Part shown: piece after piece, positions 17,574 to 29,600 of the stretch
Numbering within the stretch: position 1 is the stretch's first letter
Layout: each line of letters begins with the position of its first letter
IMG/VR virus record: IMGVR_UViG_3300025849_000065
Location: 1 to 46,441 of that record
Strand: one strand, 5' to 3'
Length of the DNA: 46,441 nucleotides
Origin: a virus
Made by a program: the position numbers and the translations under genes
The notes under the pieces: generated by a model
Seen by the model: the letters and a program-made list of their open reading frames with translations, nothing else
Told to the model about the DNA's origin: nothing
Database searches by the model: none

Positions 17574-20500
17574 TTATTTTTTGAGTTCTTCAATCTCTGC
17601 TTTCAGTTCTTTGATTGCTTCAATCAGTAATCCAACAACGTTACCATAAGCTACATGTTTGATACCATTATCATCTTCTGATACAACCTCTGGAAGGACC
17701 GCTTCAATTTCTTGTGCAATAACACCAGTTGCAGATTTGCCTGAATCTATCCAGTCAAAATTAACACCGCGTAATTGAGTTACTTTATCGAGCGCTCTGG
17801 TAATTGTTGTTACATTTTCTTTAAGAGATTCATCAGACGTTGAGTTAAAGTTAACTGCGGACATATCTCCACTTGCGTTTACGTAGCCAGCAACCGTTAT
17901 ACCTGATGGGTTCCATTTTAGAGGAACATACGTTCCACCTGACCAATTACTTCGAAGTTCTCCGTAAGGAACACCAAACGCTGTACTACCGCCTACGCTA
18001 GCAAACTCCAAGCTGCTAGCATCCGATGAAGTTGGGTGGAATATAGGAGCGTGAACTATTCCTTCACTTGCATTCCAATAGAAGTCCAAGGAAGCCTGAT
18101 AGTTATTACCACCAGCCGCGCCAATCGTTGGAGCCACAGCAGCAATATAATAATCAACATTTTCGTTAGTTCTTTCTGTCGTTGCCAGTGTTGATGCATT
18201 GCCTCCGCCAGAAATGGTGATTGTCTTAGTATCACCAGTACCTGTTGCCGTTACTCCAGCACCCACAAAGTTTAAAAATTCGGCAGCTGTTGCTAATGGT
18301 GTACCTTCATCTAATACTGTTACCGATGCACCACCGCCACCTGTTGGCCATGATGTAATAGTTGCACCGTCTAGAGTGGCACCGCCAACAATGTTGATAT
18401 TCTCAACTGTAACCAAATCGGTTGATGCTGTATAGAAGAAGTTAGTTTGGTTACCAGTAGCAGGCAAGTTACTATGGTCAAAGTTAGGCCCTGTGGTACC
18501 ATACAGCGGTCTTGCGCCTGATCCACCTTGAACCATTGTAATAAACATATTAGTTGTTTGTAAGGCAGATGCGTTAATATCATCAACCTCAACTTCGTCA
18601 GTTGAGCCAGAAGTCCCTTGGAATCCTTGAATACCTTGAATACCTTGTGCACCATCTTCACCATCATCACCAGCTGGTCCTTGTACAGTACTATCAGCAC
18701 CATCAAATCCTTGAAATCCTTGAGTACCTTGGTTGCCTTGAATACCCTGGTCACCTTGAGTACCCTGAATACCCTGAATACCTTGGTATCCTTGAAAACC
18801 TTGGGAACCTGCGGGTCCCGGTCCACCCTCTCCACCATCAGCTCCGGGATCCCCTTGAGCACCAATTGCACCCTGAGCACCTACAGAACCGTCACCACCG
18901 GCCGGTCCAATAGCACCCTGTGGTCCCTCAGGTCCTATACCACCATCTCCACCAGTGAAACCCTGTGGTCCTGAGCCACCTGTATCTCCAGTAAATCCTT
19001 GAGTACCTTGTGGTCCTTGAATACCAGGATCGCCCGAAACAGATTGACCTTGAGTACCTTGAATACCTTGAGTACCTTGTGGTCCTTGAATACCTACACC
19101 ATCAGCACCATCAAATCCTTGAGTACCTTGGTCGCCTTGAGTACCTTGAACTCCTTGAACGCCAACGCCAGCATCTCCGGTAAATCCTTGAGTACCTTGG
19201 TCTCCCTGAATACCTAAGTCACCTTGAATACCGTCTCCACCAGCTCCGCCTTGTAATCCTTGAATACCCTGAACACCTTGGTCACCTTGAGTACCTTGTG
19301 CCCCTTGAGGACCAGTTCCACCAGGACCGTCGTTACCTTGGAAACCTTGAGTTCCTTGAACACCTTGAGAACCAGTTCCATCAAATCCTTGAGTACCCTG
19401 ATCTCCTTGAGTACCTTGAGCACCTTGAGTGCCGCCTGAACCTTGAGCACCGACTCCGCCAACATCACCTTGAATACCTTGAGTACCCTGTGGTCCAAAT
19501 CCATCAGCACCCTGAGAACCAAATCCCTGAGTACCTTGTACACCTTGAATACCTTGATCACCTTGAACACCTTGCTGACCTTCTCCGCCAGGTTGTCCGT
19601 CGTCACCAGATCCGCCTTGAACACCTTGTGTACCTTGAACACCTTGAGAACCGGCACCAGCAGGTCCTTGTGCACCGTCATTGCCTTCACCACCAATAAT
19701 ACCTTGAGTACCCTGATCTCCTTGGACACCTTGAATACCTTGGTTACCGTCGCCTGAAGCTCCTTGGAATCCTAACTCGCCTTGTTCGCCTTGTGTACCC
19801 TGGACACCTTGAATACCTTGGTTACCTTGAGCTCCGCCAAGACCAGTGGTACCTTGGTCACCTTGCGTTCCTTGAACACCTTGAGTACCTTGAGCACCTT
19901 GTCCTGTATTACCTTGTAGACCTTGGTCACCTTGAGTTCCTTGAACGCCTTGTGTACCTTGAACACCTTGACTACCTGTTGAACCTATATCACCTGTACG
20001 AGCAAACGTAATAGTAACATCTTCATCGTTAATAAAAGTTCCGTTGCCGCTTACAAACGCGCAAGATATAATAAAGTAACCAGTAACTTCAGTAAGAGCA
20101 GATATTGTAAATATTTGGAATGTTTCTGGGGCGCCTTTCTTTGTAACTCTAAAGTGGCCTTTCACAGGACTTGTAGAATCATCAATTGTTCTTAAGAATG
20201 GCTGAATATCAACAAAGTTATCGTCTCTATCACCAATATACATTGCCGTAACAGAAGAATAAGAAGCATTATTGAATTTTAATCCGCCGATGCCAGGAGA
20301 GTTATTAACTACATCTGTCTTAAAGGTATAATCAAAGGTAATACCACCAAACGATCCAGCTTCCCCTTCATCGCCTTGAATACCTTGCGTTCCTTGTGGT
20401 CCTTGAGTACCTTGACCTGTTAAACCTTGATTACCTTGGAATCCTTGCGTACCCTGTGGTCCTTGAATACCTTGTGGTCCTTTAGGAATAAAGGTAAGTA

Positions 20501-23192
20501 ATGTTTCAACACCATGAGTAGCAGTAACTGTTGTCCAACTTGAAGCATTACCATCAATATAAACAACATCAAAGAAACCGTAGTTCTTTGCACCAGAATC
20601 CCATGTCCAATCTGTAATTTCGTATACTAACCAATGATGGCCGCCAGGACCGGGATCTCCACCTGCGCCTACCTGAATTTTTAAATAGCCTTTTGGAGTA
20701 CCTGGTTGAGATGCAATCCAATCAAGTAAAGCATCAATCTCCGTGTCGTATTGGTCATTAGGAATATCGTCTAATGTAATTAATGTAGCAAGAGTAGGAT
20801 TACTGTTATTGAACTTAAAGTTATTTGTACCTGGGTCAGTACCGCCAACAACGTTACTTGAGTAATTCCATACGAATGTTAAACCACCGTATTCGCCTTG
20901 CTCGCCTTGTAAACCTTGAAGACCTTGTAATCCTTGCGCACCTTGGTTACCAGTTAAACCAGTAAATCCTTGAGTACCTTGATCGCCTTGTAATCCTTGG
21001 TTGCCCTGAATACCCTGAGTTCCTTGAACACCTTGATTACCCTGAATGGCTTCTCCTTGTAAACCTTGGAATCCTTGAACACCTTGAGTACCTTGGTCGC
21101 CCTGTATACCTTGAGTTCCTTGAACACCTTGAATACCTTGGTCGCCCTGTATACCTTGAGTTCCTTGAACACCTTGAATACCACGATCACCATTTCTTGA
21201 AAATGTTAATCTAACATCTATTCCGTTAGTAAATGTTGTTGAACCGTTAAGTCTTTCAACATCAAATTCCCAGAAACCGGTTCTATCTGTTATTGATATG
21301 ATTTTAAATAATGCTTGGTCGTAAACATCAGCTGCATTAATAATACGAACATAACCTTTAGGACTTCCAACAATACCATCAAGCTCTGCGGCAACGCCGT
21401 CCATTACATTAACTGCACCGTTATCTAAATCATCAACCCATAATTTTAAAGGATCGGATACGAGACTAGTATCACTGAATCTTATTTGACCTTGGCCAGG
21501 ATCTCCGTCTGTTGTATTATTATCGTAATCGTAATCATACGTAATACCACCAAAGTCACCAATCGAACCCTGAGTACCTTGAGTTCCTTGTACACCTTGG
21601 TCGCCTTGTAATCCTTGAAGACCTTGGTTACCTTGAATACCTTGAGTACCTTGACTTCCCTGAGAACCTACTTCACCTTGGGCTCCAGTAAATCCTTGAG
21701 TACCTTGATTTCCCTGAGTTCCTTGGTTACCTTGAATACCGGTAAAACCTTGAGTACCCTGAACACCTTGAGTACCAACTCTTCCAAACGAAAGTATAAA
21801 CGCGGGGTCAGCCGCAGCATTAGTAAGTACGGCAGCTGTATTTGCTAACCATGTAATTTGTAATGTTAACCAACCAGTGTTGTCAGTTACATCGTTAATT
21901 TCAAAAGTAATAAACTCTTGATTATTAGAAATTCTTGTAAGTTGAATGTAGCCTTTCTTTGGACCTGCTACAAGATCAATACTATTTAATAACGCAGATA
22001 CATCTTTATTTGATTTTGCTTCTTGGTCAATGAATAATGCAGTTGCGAGGGAAGGATCAGCATTGTTAATTGCGAACTTACCGGCGGTAGGATCTTGTGC
22101 AATTGTTGATAGATCAATATCAAACTCAAACGATACTCCACCATAAGTTCCTACAAATCCTTGGTTGCCTACATCACCCTGAATACCGGTGAAACCTTGC
22201 GTACCTTGATCGCCTTGTAATCCCTGAGTACCCTGGAAACCTAAGTCACCTTGAATACCTGTAAAGCCTTGGGTGCCTTGAACGCCTTGATCGCCTTGTG
22301 TACCTTGAATACCCAAGTCACCTTGAATACCTTGAGTACCTTGCGTTCCTTGGAATCCTTGAAAACCACGGAAACCTCTTTCGCCTTGAATACCTTCGTA
22401 ACCTAATTGTCCTTGAACGCCTTGGTCGCCTTGAACTCCTTGTAAACCTTGAACTCCACGGAATGTACCGAGGTTAATCCAAACAGATCCATCGTATACC
22501 CAGATTTCTTCATCTGTGTCATCAACAACAGCATTACCAACAACAGCTGAAGGGAACGCGGTATTTAAAGTAGCTTGTGGATCTCCGCCAGAATCGACAT
22601 CAGGCACTGAACCAATAATATCAAAACCAGGACCGTAATCACCTTGAGTACCTTGAGTACCTTGTGCACCAGTTGTACCTTGAACACCTGCACCAACTTG
22701 AGTAACAGGATCTGAAGCAAATACCATAACAGTAAACGCTTCTGTTGGATTTGGTGTTACAACAGCTCCATTTCCGTCATATAATGCAATCTGAAATCCA
22801 TTTACTGTTTTATTGTTAACTGATACAAATCTTGTATCATCTTGGAACTCACCGTCAGTAACAACTGTATAATCAGTGTCAGGTTGAGGAGAAACAAATG
22901 TAAGATCTAAAGTACCTGCACCAGATTGCCAATTTGAAGCAGTAACACTTGTTCCTGTTGGAGTTGTACCATCAACTCTCATGAAAGCAAATGGTAAAAT
23001 AGCAGACTGCGTTACACCAGAATCACTTAAGAATTCCTTCCACGCGACACCGTCGGAAAAATATACCTTATCATTTTCGGCATATATGAGTGCACCCTCA
23101 TAGACAACGGGGTCAAGCGTAATAGGAAAAGGCTGTGGTGTGCCGTAACCAAGTAATTGATTCTTTCCTGTTATTGTACCAAATCTGGACAT
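17574..23192 (-). CDS. Collagen-like tail fibre with four globular modules and S74 chaperone
   Basis: An 1872-aa fibre. An N-terminal domain (SRFGTITGKNQLLGYG, later YFSDGVAWKEF) is followed by collagen-like Gly-X-Y arms dominated by GxQ triplets (GIQGVQGTQG). Four related globular modules of roughly 120-140 aa interrupt the arms at about 347-472, 547-669, 763-902 and 943-1067. Each begins GG[IVL][ST][FY] and carries a K-K/P-KGY or KGH segment. The longest arm is about 1067-1530. After a beta stalk, residues 1786-1872 are an S74 domain with SDESLKENV (Ser1786/Lys1791), GVIAQEIEAVLPEVV and a final coiled coil, which would release 87 residues. It should form a long trimeric fibre. An AAGGAA ribosome site precedes the ATG and a hairpin terminator follows the stop. 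Confidence 0.9.
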   Translation of the reverse strand: MSRFGTITGKNQLLGYGTPQPFPITLDPVVYEGALIYAENDKVYFSDGVAWKEFLSDSGVTQSAILPFAFMRVDGTTPTGTSVTASNWQSGAGTLDLTFVSPQPDTDYTVVTDGEFQDDTRFVSVNNKTVNGFQIALYDGNGAVVTPNPTEAFTVMVFASDPVTQVGAGVQGTTGAQGTQGTQGDYGPGFDIIGSVPDVDSGGDPQATLNTAFPSAVVGNAVVDDTDEEIWVYDGSVWINLGTFRGVQGLQGVQGDQGVQGQLGYEGIQGERGFRGFQGFQGTQGTQGIQGDLGIQGTQGDQGVQGTQGFTGIQGDLGFQGTQGLQGDQGTQGFTGIQGDVGNQGFVGTYGGVSFEFDIDLSTIAQDPTAGKFAINNADPSLATALFIDQEAKSNKDVSALLNSIDLVAGPKKGYIQLTRISNNQEFITFEINDVTDNTGWLTLQITWLANTAAVLTNAAADPAFILSFGRVGTQGVQGTQGFTGIQGNQGTQGNQGTQGFTGAQGEVGSQGSQGTQGIQGNQGLQGLQGDQGVQGTQGTQGSIGDFGGITYDYDYDNNTTDGDPGQGQIRFSDTSLVSDPLKLWVDDLDNGAVNVMDGVAAELDGIVGSPKGYVRIINAADVYDQALFKIISITDRTGFWEFDVERLNGSTTFTNGIDVRLTFSRNGDRGIQGVQGTQGIQGDQGIQGVQGTQGIQGDQGTQGVQGFQGLQGEAIQGNQGVQGTQGIQGNQGLQGDQGTQGFTGLTGNQGAQGLQGLQGLQGEQGEYGGLTFVWNYSSNVVGGTDPGTNNFKFNNSNPTLATLITLDDIPNDQYDTEIDALLDWIASQPGTPKGYLKIQVGAGGDPGPGGHHWLVYEITDWTWDSGAKNYGFFDVVYIDGNASSWTTVTATHGVETLLTFIPKGPQGIQGPQGTQGFQGNQGLTGQGTQGPQGTQGIQGDEGEAGSFGGITFDYTFKTDVVNNSPGIGGLKFNNASYSSVTAMYIGDRDDNFVDIQPFLRTIDDSTSPVKGHFRVTKKGAPETFQIFTISALTEVTGYFIISCAFVSGNGTFINDEDVTITFARTGDIGSTGSQGVQGTQGVQGTQGDQGLQGNTGQGAQGTQGVQGTQGDQGTTGLGGAQGNQGIQGVQGTQGEQGELGFQGASGDGNQGIQGVQGDQGTQGIIGGEGNDGAQGPAGAGSQGVQGTQGVQGGSGDDGQPGGEGQQGVQGDQGIQGVQGTQGFGSQGADGFGPQGTQGIQGDVGGVGAQGSGGTQGAQGTQGDQGTQGFDGTGSQGVQGTQGFQGNDGPGGTGPQGAQGTQGDQGVQGIQGLQGGAGGDGIQGDLGIQGDQGTQGFTGDAGVGVQGVQGTQGDQGTQGFDGADGVGIQGPQGTQGIQGTQGQSVSGDPGIQGPQGTQGFTGDTGGSGPQGFTGGDGGIGPEGPQGAIGPAGGDGSVGAQGAIGAQGDPGADGGEGGPGPAGSQGFQGYQGIQGIQGTQGDQGIQGNQGTQGFQGFDGADSTVQGPAGDDGEDGAQGIQGIQGFQGTSGSTDEVEVDDINASALQTTNMFITMVQGGSGARPLYGTTGPNFDHSNLPATGNQTNFFYTASTDLVTVENINIVGGATLDGATITSWPTGGGGASVTVLDEGTPLATAAEFLNFVGAGVTATGTGDTKTITISGGGNASTLATTERTNENVDYYIAAVAPTIGAAGGNNYQASLDFYWNASEGIVHAPIFHPTSSDASSLEFASVGGSTAFGVPYGELRSNWSGGTYVPLKWNPSGITVAGYVNASGDMSAVNFNSTSDESLKENVTTITRALDKVTQLRGVNFDWIDSGKSATGVIAQEIEAVLPEVVSEDDNGIKHVAYGNVVGLLIEAIKELKAEIEELKK
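18605..22700 (-). repeat. Gly-X-Gln collagen-like repeats
   Basis: Gly-X-Y arms lie at about 22700-22630, 22480-22155, 21780-21560, 21185-20905, 20490-20360 and 19990-18605. Gln fills the third position of most triplets and Pro is rare, as in phage collagen-like proteins. At DNA level these are 9-nt period repeats (plus-strand CCTTGAGTA-type units). Confidence 0.92.
21089..21178. repeat. Perfect 45-bp tandem duplication
   Basis: Bases 21089-21133 and 21134-21178 are identical over 45 bp (five Gly-X-Y triplets). The rest of the arm is only degenerately repetitive, so this pair looks recent. Confidence 0.9.
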
Positions 23193-23229
23193 GTTTTCTT
23201 ATTTCCTTAATTCAACCTAATTAATAATA

Positions 23230-23237
23230 TATTTATT
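23230..23237 (-). promoter_or_regulatory. Possible late promoter (one mismatch) upstream of collagen-like fibre
   Basis: The minus strand reads AATAAATA, one base from the late consensus TATAAATA, 37 nt before the ATG at 23192. The spacing matches the exact copies elsewhere in the window, which is the main support. Confidence 0.4.
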
Positions 23238-23238
23238 C

Positions 23239-23664
23239 TTAGACAACATCGTCTTCTTCAGATTGTCCCTGCGTAAATGATAGTGTTGCATGAATAGCAA
23301 GATTGGCAGAAGCCTTAACCTCTAGTGTATCACCACTCTTTAAAAACTGTCCGTTAAGTGGAATCGGTGTTGTTTCATATGCAGTTACCGGCATGTTCCT
23401 TAATACATAAAACTCTGCATTAGCTTCATCTCTATGGAATCTCAAATCAATCATAACCGTTGAGTTTGTTGTATTACACAACACAAGTGGTGATATAATT
23501 TCACCAACTCCAGGTTCGACTGTTTCAGATCCACCGAAAACTAATTCAGGAACTTTATAATTAGGTACATCGGCAATCACTTTCCAGTTTGTAGTTACGA
23601 TTTCATTAATCGCAACTGGTTTTGCATCTGGAGCTTGGCTCGTTGTAATTGTTGTTACGCTCAT
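23239..23664 (-). CDS. Small virion-locus protein of unknown function
   Basis: A 141-aa protein with alternating hydrophobic and polar residues and several likely beta strands (STVMIDLRFHRD, EFYVLRNMPV, ANLAIHATLSF), ending in an acidic tail (EEDDVV). It has one Cys and no signal peptide or membrane segment. It lies 23 nt after the giant adhesin and 46 nt before the collagen-like fibre, with an AAAGGG ribosome site. Its position between two fibre genes suggests a beta-sandwich adaptor or cap, but the sequence does not prove this and I do not recognise the family. Confidence 0.7.
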   Translation of the reverse strand: MSVTTITTSQAPDAKPVAINEIVTTNWKVIADVPNYKVPELVFGGSETVEPGVGEIISPLVLCNTTNSTVMIDLRFHRDEANAEFYVLRNMPVTAYETTPIPLNGQFLKSGDTLEVKASANLAIHATLSFTQGQSEEDDVV

Positions 23665-23687
23665 TTCTTTTATTCCCTTTTAAATAT

Positions 23688-26600
23688 TTAAACTACCGCT
23701 CTCGAGTTCGAAGCACGTCTTGCTAACTTACGAACTGATGAGGTAAATGGTCGGCCTTCAATACGACCTGTTCTACCGTTAATTCTTAGACCTCTTGCGA
23801 AGTACTGGTTATTCAATTCATCAGCACCTGACCAACGAATTCTACCACCACTTTCATTTAGTACCGAAGCGATAGCAGATATAGCAGCACCTAAGTTTCT
23901 GAAGTTCAGAGGTAATGCGTTTCTGTTAACACCAGCCGATGCACCGTTGAACTGGTGAGCAATAGATTCAACCAACGATCCGAAGATCAATGTTTCTGGT
24001 CTCAATACATTGTCCTTAAGACAATCATCGAATAAACCGTTAATCATTGCTGTATGTTCAGCATCTGGAGTTACATTAGTTGTGATGTATGTTTTCATCC
24101 TATCCCATGCACCAGTAAAGGCATCAAGCAGATCAGTATTGTTTGCACCTTCTAAGGTCCATGCAGAACCATTCCAATAATATATATCGCCGGCGTAATG
24201 ACTCACTGTATAATCAGATGCAACAATATAAGCCCAATTTGGTTTCATTCCTGTTACTGAACTTAGATCAGCATATGCATTAACCGAACCTTTATACTTC
24301 AGTCCTTGCATTGTTGGATTAAAGACTGGGAATACATGAGTTCCGTCATAGTTAAAGAACGAAGCAGCATATGTTCTTACAGCGTTCTGTGAACCATTAT
24401 CACTGTATGTCGGTTGTGGGATATCAGGATTAAACTTATCATATGCAAAGTCATTATAAACCGCAGTTAGTAAGTTTCTAGCATCTCTTCGAGTTAAGTT
24501 AATATCAATGAAGTTATAAGCAGAGTTAACGTGTCTTACAGTATCTTTCTGTAATTGCTTTCTTCTCTGTTGAATAATTGCTTGAGCATCTGTAAATATA
24601 GCATTACTGTAAGTGTAATCCGGCTCTTCCTTAACTGGTAAGTACTTAGTGTCATTATACAATTGAGTGTTGTAGAACATGTTGGCCAATTTCTCAACCT
24701 TCTTGCTTTCAACTTCTGTTGCCAATTCACCGAGTATTACCTGTCCTGGGTATTCTCCTAATACGATATCTTTACAAATTCTACCTAACTGACGATATGA
24801 TTTAGCAGTTGGTATTCTCTGACCTTCAGGTAATCTGTAAACTGAATTCCAGAAGTAGAAATCTGCGTTCCATCTTGAAGCAGAATTACCACCGAAGTTC
24901 AAGTCGAAGCTGAATGCGTCAAGTAAGTATCCAGTATCTCTGATACATTTTGCCTTATTATAATCAAGTACCTTAAAGCTACTGTTAATATAATCTGTTA
25001 CATCGGAAGCAAGTTCTTCTGTATTATTATCAATCTTAATACCTGCAGCTGATAGTTCAGAAGGAATCCAAGTTGCTGTTGATACAGGTCTTGGTAATTC
25101 ATCGGTATCGTTAGCAGTTATAACACCTTCAATAATTCCTACTAAGTCATGGACCGTAGTACCTTCAGTTGCCGTAGCAGGATCGCCTATTAGACTCTGC
25201 GGAGTTAATGTATATGTACTTGCGTTCGTTACAGGAGTTTCCTGAACTACTTGCTCAACTATATCACCTAAGAAGTTATAAATCGCCGCTGTTTGCGCTC
25301 TTGTATCAACCGGAAGTACTGATACTCCATTTTCGAAGTAAATACCTGCAGCAAGTCTTGTGGCAGAGTTAGTTTGATATTGAACATCATGAGAGATTGC
25401 ATCAACTAAGAATCCGATATCTCTTCTGCATTTTGCATCAGGGAAACTTAGAGCATTGTGAGTACTTGACAGGTAAGTAATAACAGCTTCTGATAAGATA
25501 GCAGATTTTCTTTCTACAATTTCCTTAGCAGTAATATAGTTAGCACCCATCCAAGTTTGTAATACATCAATACGATCAGGTATTGTATTTCTTGATTCTA
25601 TTGAATCATCAACCGCGTTAGCAACAATTTCTGTAAGCTTACGAGCAGCAATACAAGTATCAGGGTTTGCACCAACTGCAGACATATCTTGAGCAACAGT
25701 TGTTTGATATGAAGGAATTCCATTCCAGTATTCGTATTTCGTTACAATATCACCAGTATAATATTTTCCTGTTCTTGGGTACAATGTAGTTGTGATTGAC
25801 TTACCACCTACAACATGTTCAACGATTTTGGCAAGGTGTAAGAATGCATCTCTTGTGCCCATTCTTTGTTCGATTTGTAATCCAGTATTTACCGCATTCT
25901 CAAAATACATTCCTGCAGTTTGAACTGTTGCCGCATTACCACCGTATTGAATATCGTGACAAAGTGCATCGATGATATAACCTGTATCTCTTCGACATTT
26001 TGCTTCACTGTAAGGTAATACCTGGAAGAACTCTGACAGATGAGCAAGTAACGAAGTAGAAACTGAATCCTTAATTGCGTCAAGTGCAAGGTAAGCAGCA
26101 GTTGCTTCCGCACCCCATACTGCGTTTGTTTCATCAGGCATTACAACCTTAGGAGCAAGTAACATTGTGTTGTTAGTAATTGAATTAGCAACAATATCGA
26201 ATAAGGATTCTACTTCAGCAGATACTGCAGCCTGCGCCGATCCACCTGCGAACGATTGAGTTTGAGAATTGCCTGCTGATTTCAATCCAGCAATATCAGT
26301 ATCTAAACAAATAAGTTCAGCACAATCACCAAGGTGAGCAAATGCAGCGGCTGTTGCTTCTCTTTGACTCGCAGGTAATACTGATACCGCATTTTCAAAA
26401 TAAAGTTTTGCGTCGTTCAGTGTAGAGAAGTTTCCGCCGTATTGAGCATCGGCCGCAATTGCGTCAATTAAGTAACCAGTATCTCTTTCACATTTTGCGA
26501 TGTCGTAAGTAACTGATGGTCTGTTTGCTGCAAGCCATGCTGTAATCTCAGCCTGTAAGAATACTTTGTTATTCTGTAACTGAGATCTTGCATTAATTCT

Positions 26601-29600
26601 TTCAGTTGAAGGTGAAGTATTAGTATATGTAATTGCATCAGCATTACCAGAACCGTTAGTCATTATATCAATAACTTCGTTAAACGCATTTTCTGTTCTA
26701 AGCTTCATTGTTCCGTCAACAACAGCTTCAATTGCTTTATCTCTTGCGAACTCAATACCTTTAACTGTTTCTGTTAATTGTTCATTGATTGATCTGTTAG
26801 CGCCAACCGTTCCAATCCTGTAAGCAAGACCGTTAAATACCGCTGATTGATTACCACCCGTTAGTACATCAGTTCTTACCGCATCAATAATAAACCCAAC
26901 ATCTCTCTTACATTTGTCGCCGTCAAATACGTAGTAACGATCTTTGAGGTATCCTTGTAATTCTTCGACGATGAAGTCTCTGTTGTTAACCAATTGCTTT
27001 CTTGCCAATGTTCTATTAGGATCAAAGGAAGCCTTAACCAATGTTGGCATTTCAGATTCTTCGATATTAGTGTTATCAATTAAATCAGCAATTGCGTATA
27101 TCAAGTTAACAGCTTCTGTTGACTTGGCAGTGCTTGCCGCAGTTCCATCTAGAATATGATATGGGCCTGTACTAATTGCACCTGCATCAGCAGTTACGAA
27201 TGTATGTGGTTGTTGTCCTGAACCGCCTGTTCCTACATTCATTGAGATTGTTGTAGCAGTTGTAGCAATAATAGTTACAGGAGCATTATAATAAGGATGA
27301 TGTTTCTGTGGTGAAGTATGGTTAGCAGCACCTGAACCCATATCACAACTAAATGTTACCCCGTTTGGTTTCAGATATACTTGAGCATTAACATCAAGAT
27401 TGTGAGCACCAATATCAGCAACATAAATTCCTGTGGCAGGATCGTAAGTTGCAGTTGAAACTCCGAACTGAGTACCTAATGCAGTTTGTTGAATAGCCGA
27501 AGTGATAGGACCAACCAGACTAGCGAGCCTTCTAAAGGCAAGTTGAGTTGGCAGCCGCTGTTCGTAAGGCAATACGTTGATTGCTTCTCTTAAACCTGAA
27601 ACGTTAGCAGTATCTTCGTAATTAGATAATGTTTTAAATTGACCTTTTACTTCAATTGGTAAAACGTTAGTTGATCTTTGCTGTTCGTAATCAGCAGATT
27701 GTCCATCAAACTTACGGAAGTAATAATCAAATACTTCTAATAGATTTTCGTTTCCGCCGTATTCAATATCACGAGATAAAGCATCAACCATAAGACCAAC
27801 ATCTCTTTCACAAGTTGCTTTCTTAAATGGTAATCCATTATGTTCGTCTCTTAAGTAATCAATTACAGAAGCAGAAAGATTTTCTGTCATACCATCAATT
27901 GCAGCATGAGCTTCAATCATTGGACCTTCAACAGCAGGCTCGATATATGCAGGTAAGTAATCTAATGTGTTGTCGCTGATTACTTGAGTTACAATATTAA
28001 CTCTATCTCTTGCTAGGTTAGCAACTTCGATTCCGTAATCAGTTCCTGAAACATCCTGAGCTTGGCCGTTTCCTGTTGTAGGAGTAATGGTAATATCACG
28101 TACGATATTCCAAACAACCTCAGCAATATGTTCCCATGTTTTGTATGTTGGCAATACTTGATCTGCAGGTAATACTGATACCGCATTTTCAAAATACAAT
28201 CTTGCGAAGTTAACTGAACATGTATTTCCACCAAACTTAACATCTTGTATTAAACCATCAACAAGATAACCTGTATCTCTTTCACAAGCAACAGTATCAT
28301 ATGATAGTGCAGGATATTCTGCAGCAATATAAGCAGTAGTTTCAGCAATAATAAATTGTCTGTTTAAAATAAGTTGATTACCAGCATCATTGTGATTAGC
28401 ACTTAAAGCAGCAGTTGAACCCCATTGTTTTGTACCAATGTTTGCTGAACCATTTTGCATGATATCAATGATCTTATCAAAATGTTGATTTGTTCTTGTT
28501 AACGCAACTCCTGTTATTGAAGGATCTGCGGCAACTTGAGCTTTAAGATAATTAACTGCTGCAACTGTTTCAACTAACTGATCGTTGATTACCTTGTTAG
28601 CACCTACAGAACCGGTTCTATATCCTAGACCCATGAACTGTGAGTTCCAAGTAGAGTTCGTTGCCATATCACGTCTTACTGCATCAAGAATGAATCCTGA
28701 ATCTCTTGAACATTTTTCTCCATCAAACGTAAAGTATTGTGTATCAAGGTAAGCAGAAACATCTTTTGCCAAGTATTCTTTGTTTTGTTGTAATTGTTCT
28801 CTTGCGTATTGACCTTGAGACTTGTAAGTTACTTTTGATACGCCTTCTTTAATAACATTTACAAAAGTATGAACTCCGCCTGCAGATCCAGTGACACCAA
28901 TATCAACCGTAACATCATCGCCAACGATGGCAGTAATATTCATTGGTTGCATATAGTTAACATCACCTTTTCTTGGGTAGGAATGTTCTGTTGCATTTGA
29001 ATCTTGATCGCAAGTAAATGTAAATGCGTATGGAGCAAACTCAATATAATCTTCAGTAGTTAAATCATGTCCTGGTATTGTTAAAGTACTTAACCCAGAA
29101 GCAGGAAGGAATGTTGCTGTAGTTGGAGTATAATGCTTAACATAAGAAGCAGGATCTGTAAAGAACAGACCGTCCGTATCAATTGCCCCAACATCCGCTC
29201 TAACAAACGTATGAGTACCACCAGTACCTGTTCCGATGTTCATTGTAATTGTATCGGCAGTAACAGAAGTAAGTCTTACAGGGGTTTTATATGCAGGATG
29301 GTGTTTAGCCGGCGCAGCATGTTCTGTAACATCACCATCTAAAGTACAAGTAAAGATAACTGAATTTGGTTTAATAACAATCGTATCACCAGCTTGCAGA
29401 TTATGTTTTCCGATGGATGCTACAAATACACCAGTTACTGGGTTATACGTTGCATCGTATGGAGTATATGTTGAATTGTACTTAGCAGTTTTAACACTGT
29501 CTGATGTAGCAGAAACAAATGTATGAACAGAAGTATCTGAACTTGGTCCTACATTAACTGTAAAAGAAGTTGCTGTTGTTGCCGCAACCACAACTGGCTT

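Noticed and set aside
18371-19757. Several overlapping frames on both strands in the collagen-like region
   Set aside because: The 9-nt repeat keeps several frames open; their products are runs such as KVFKVLKV or LNTLSTL without domain character.
18605-22480. CRISPR-like regular repeats
   Set aside because: The repeats code in frame for Gly-X-Gln triplets, with no constant spacer length and no cas genes.
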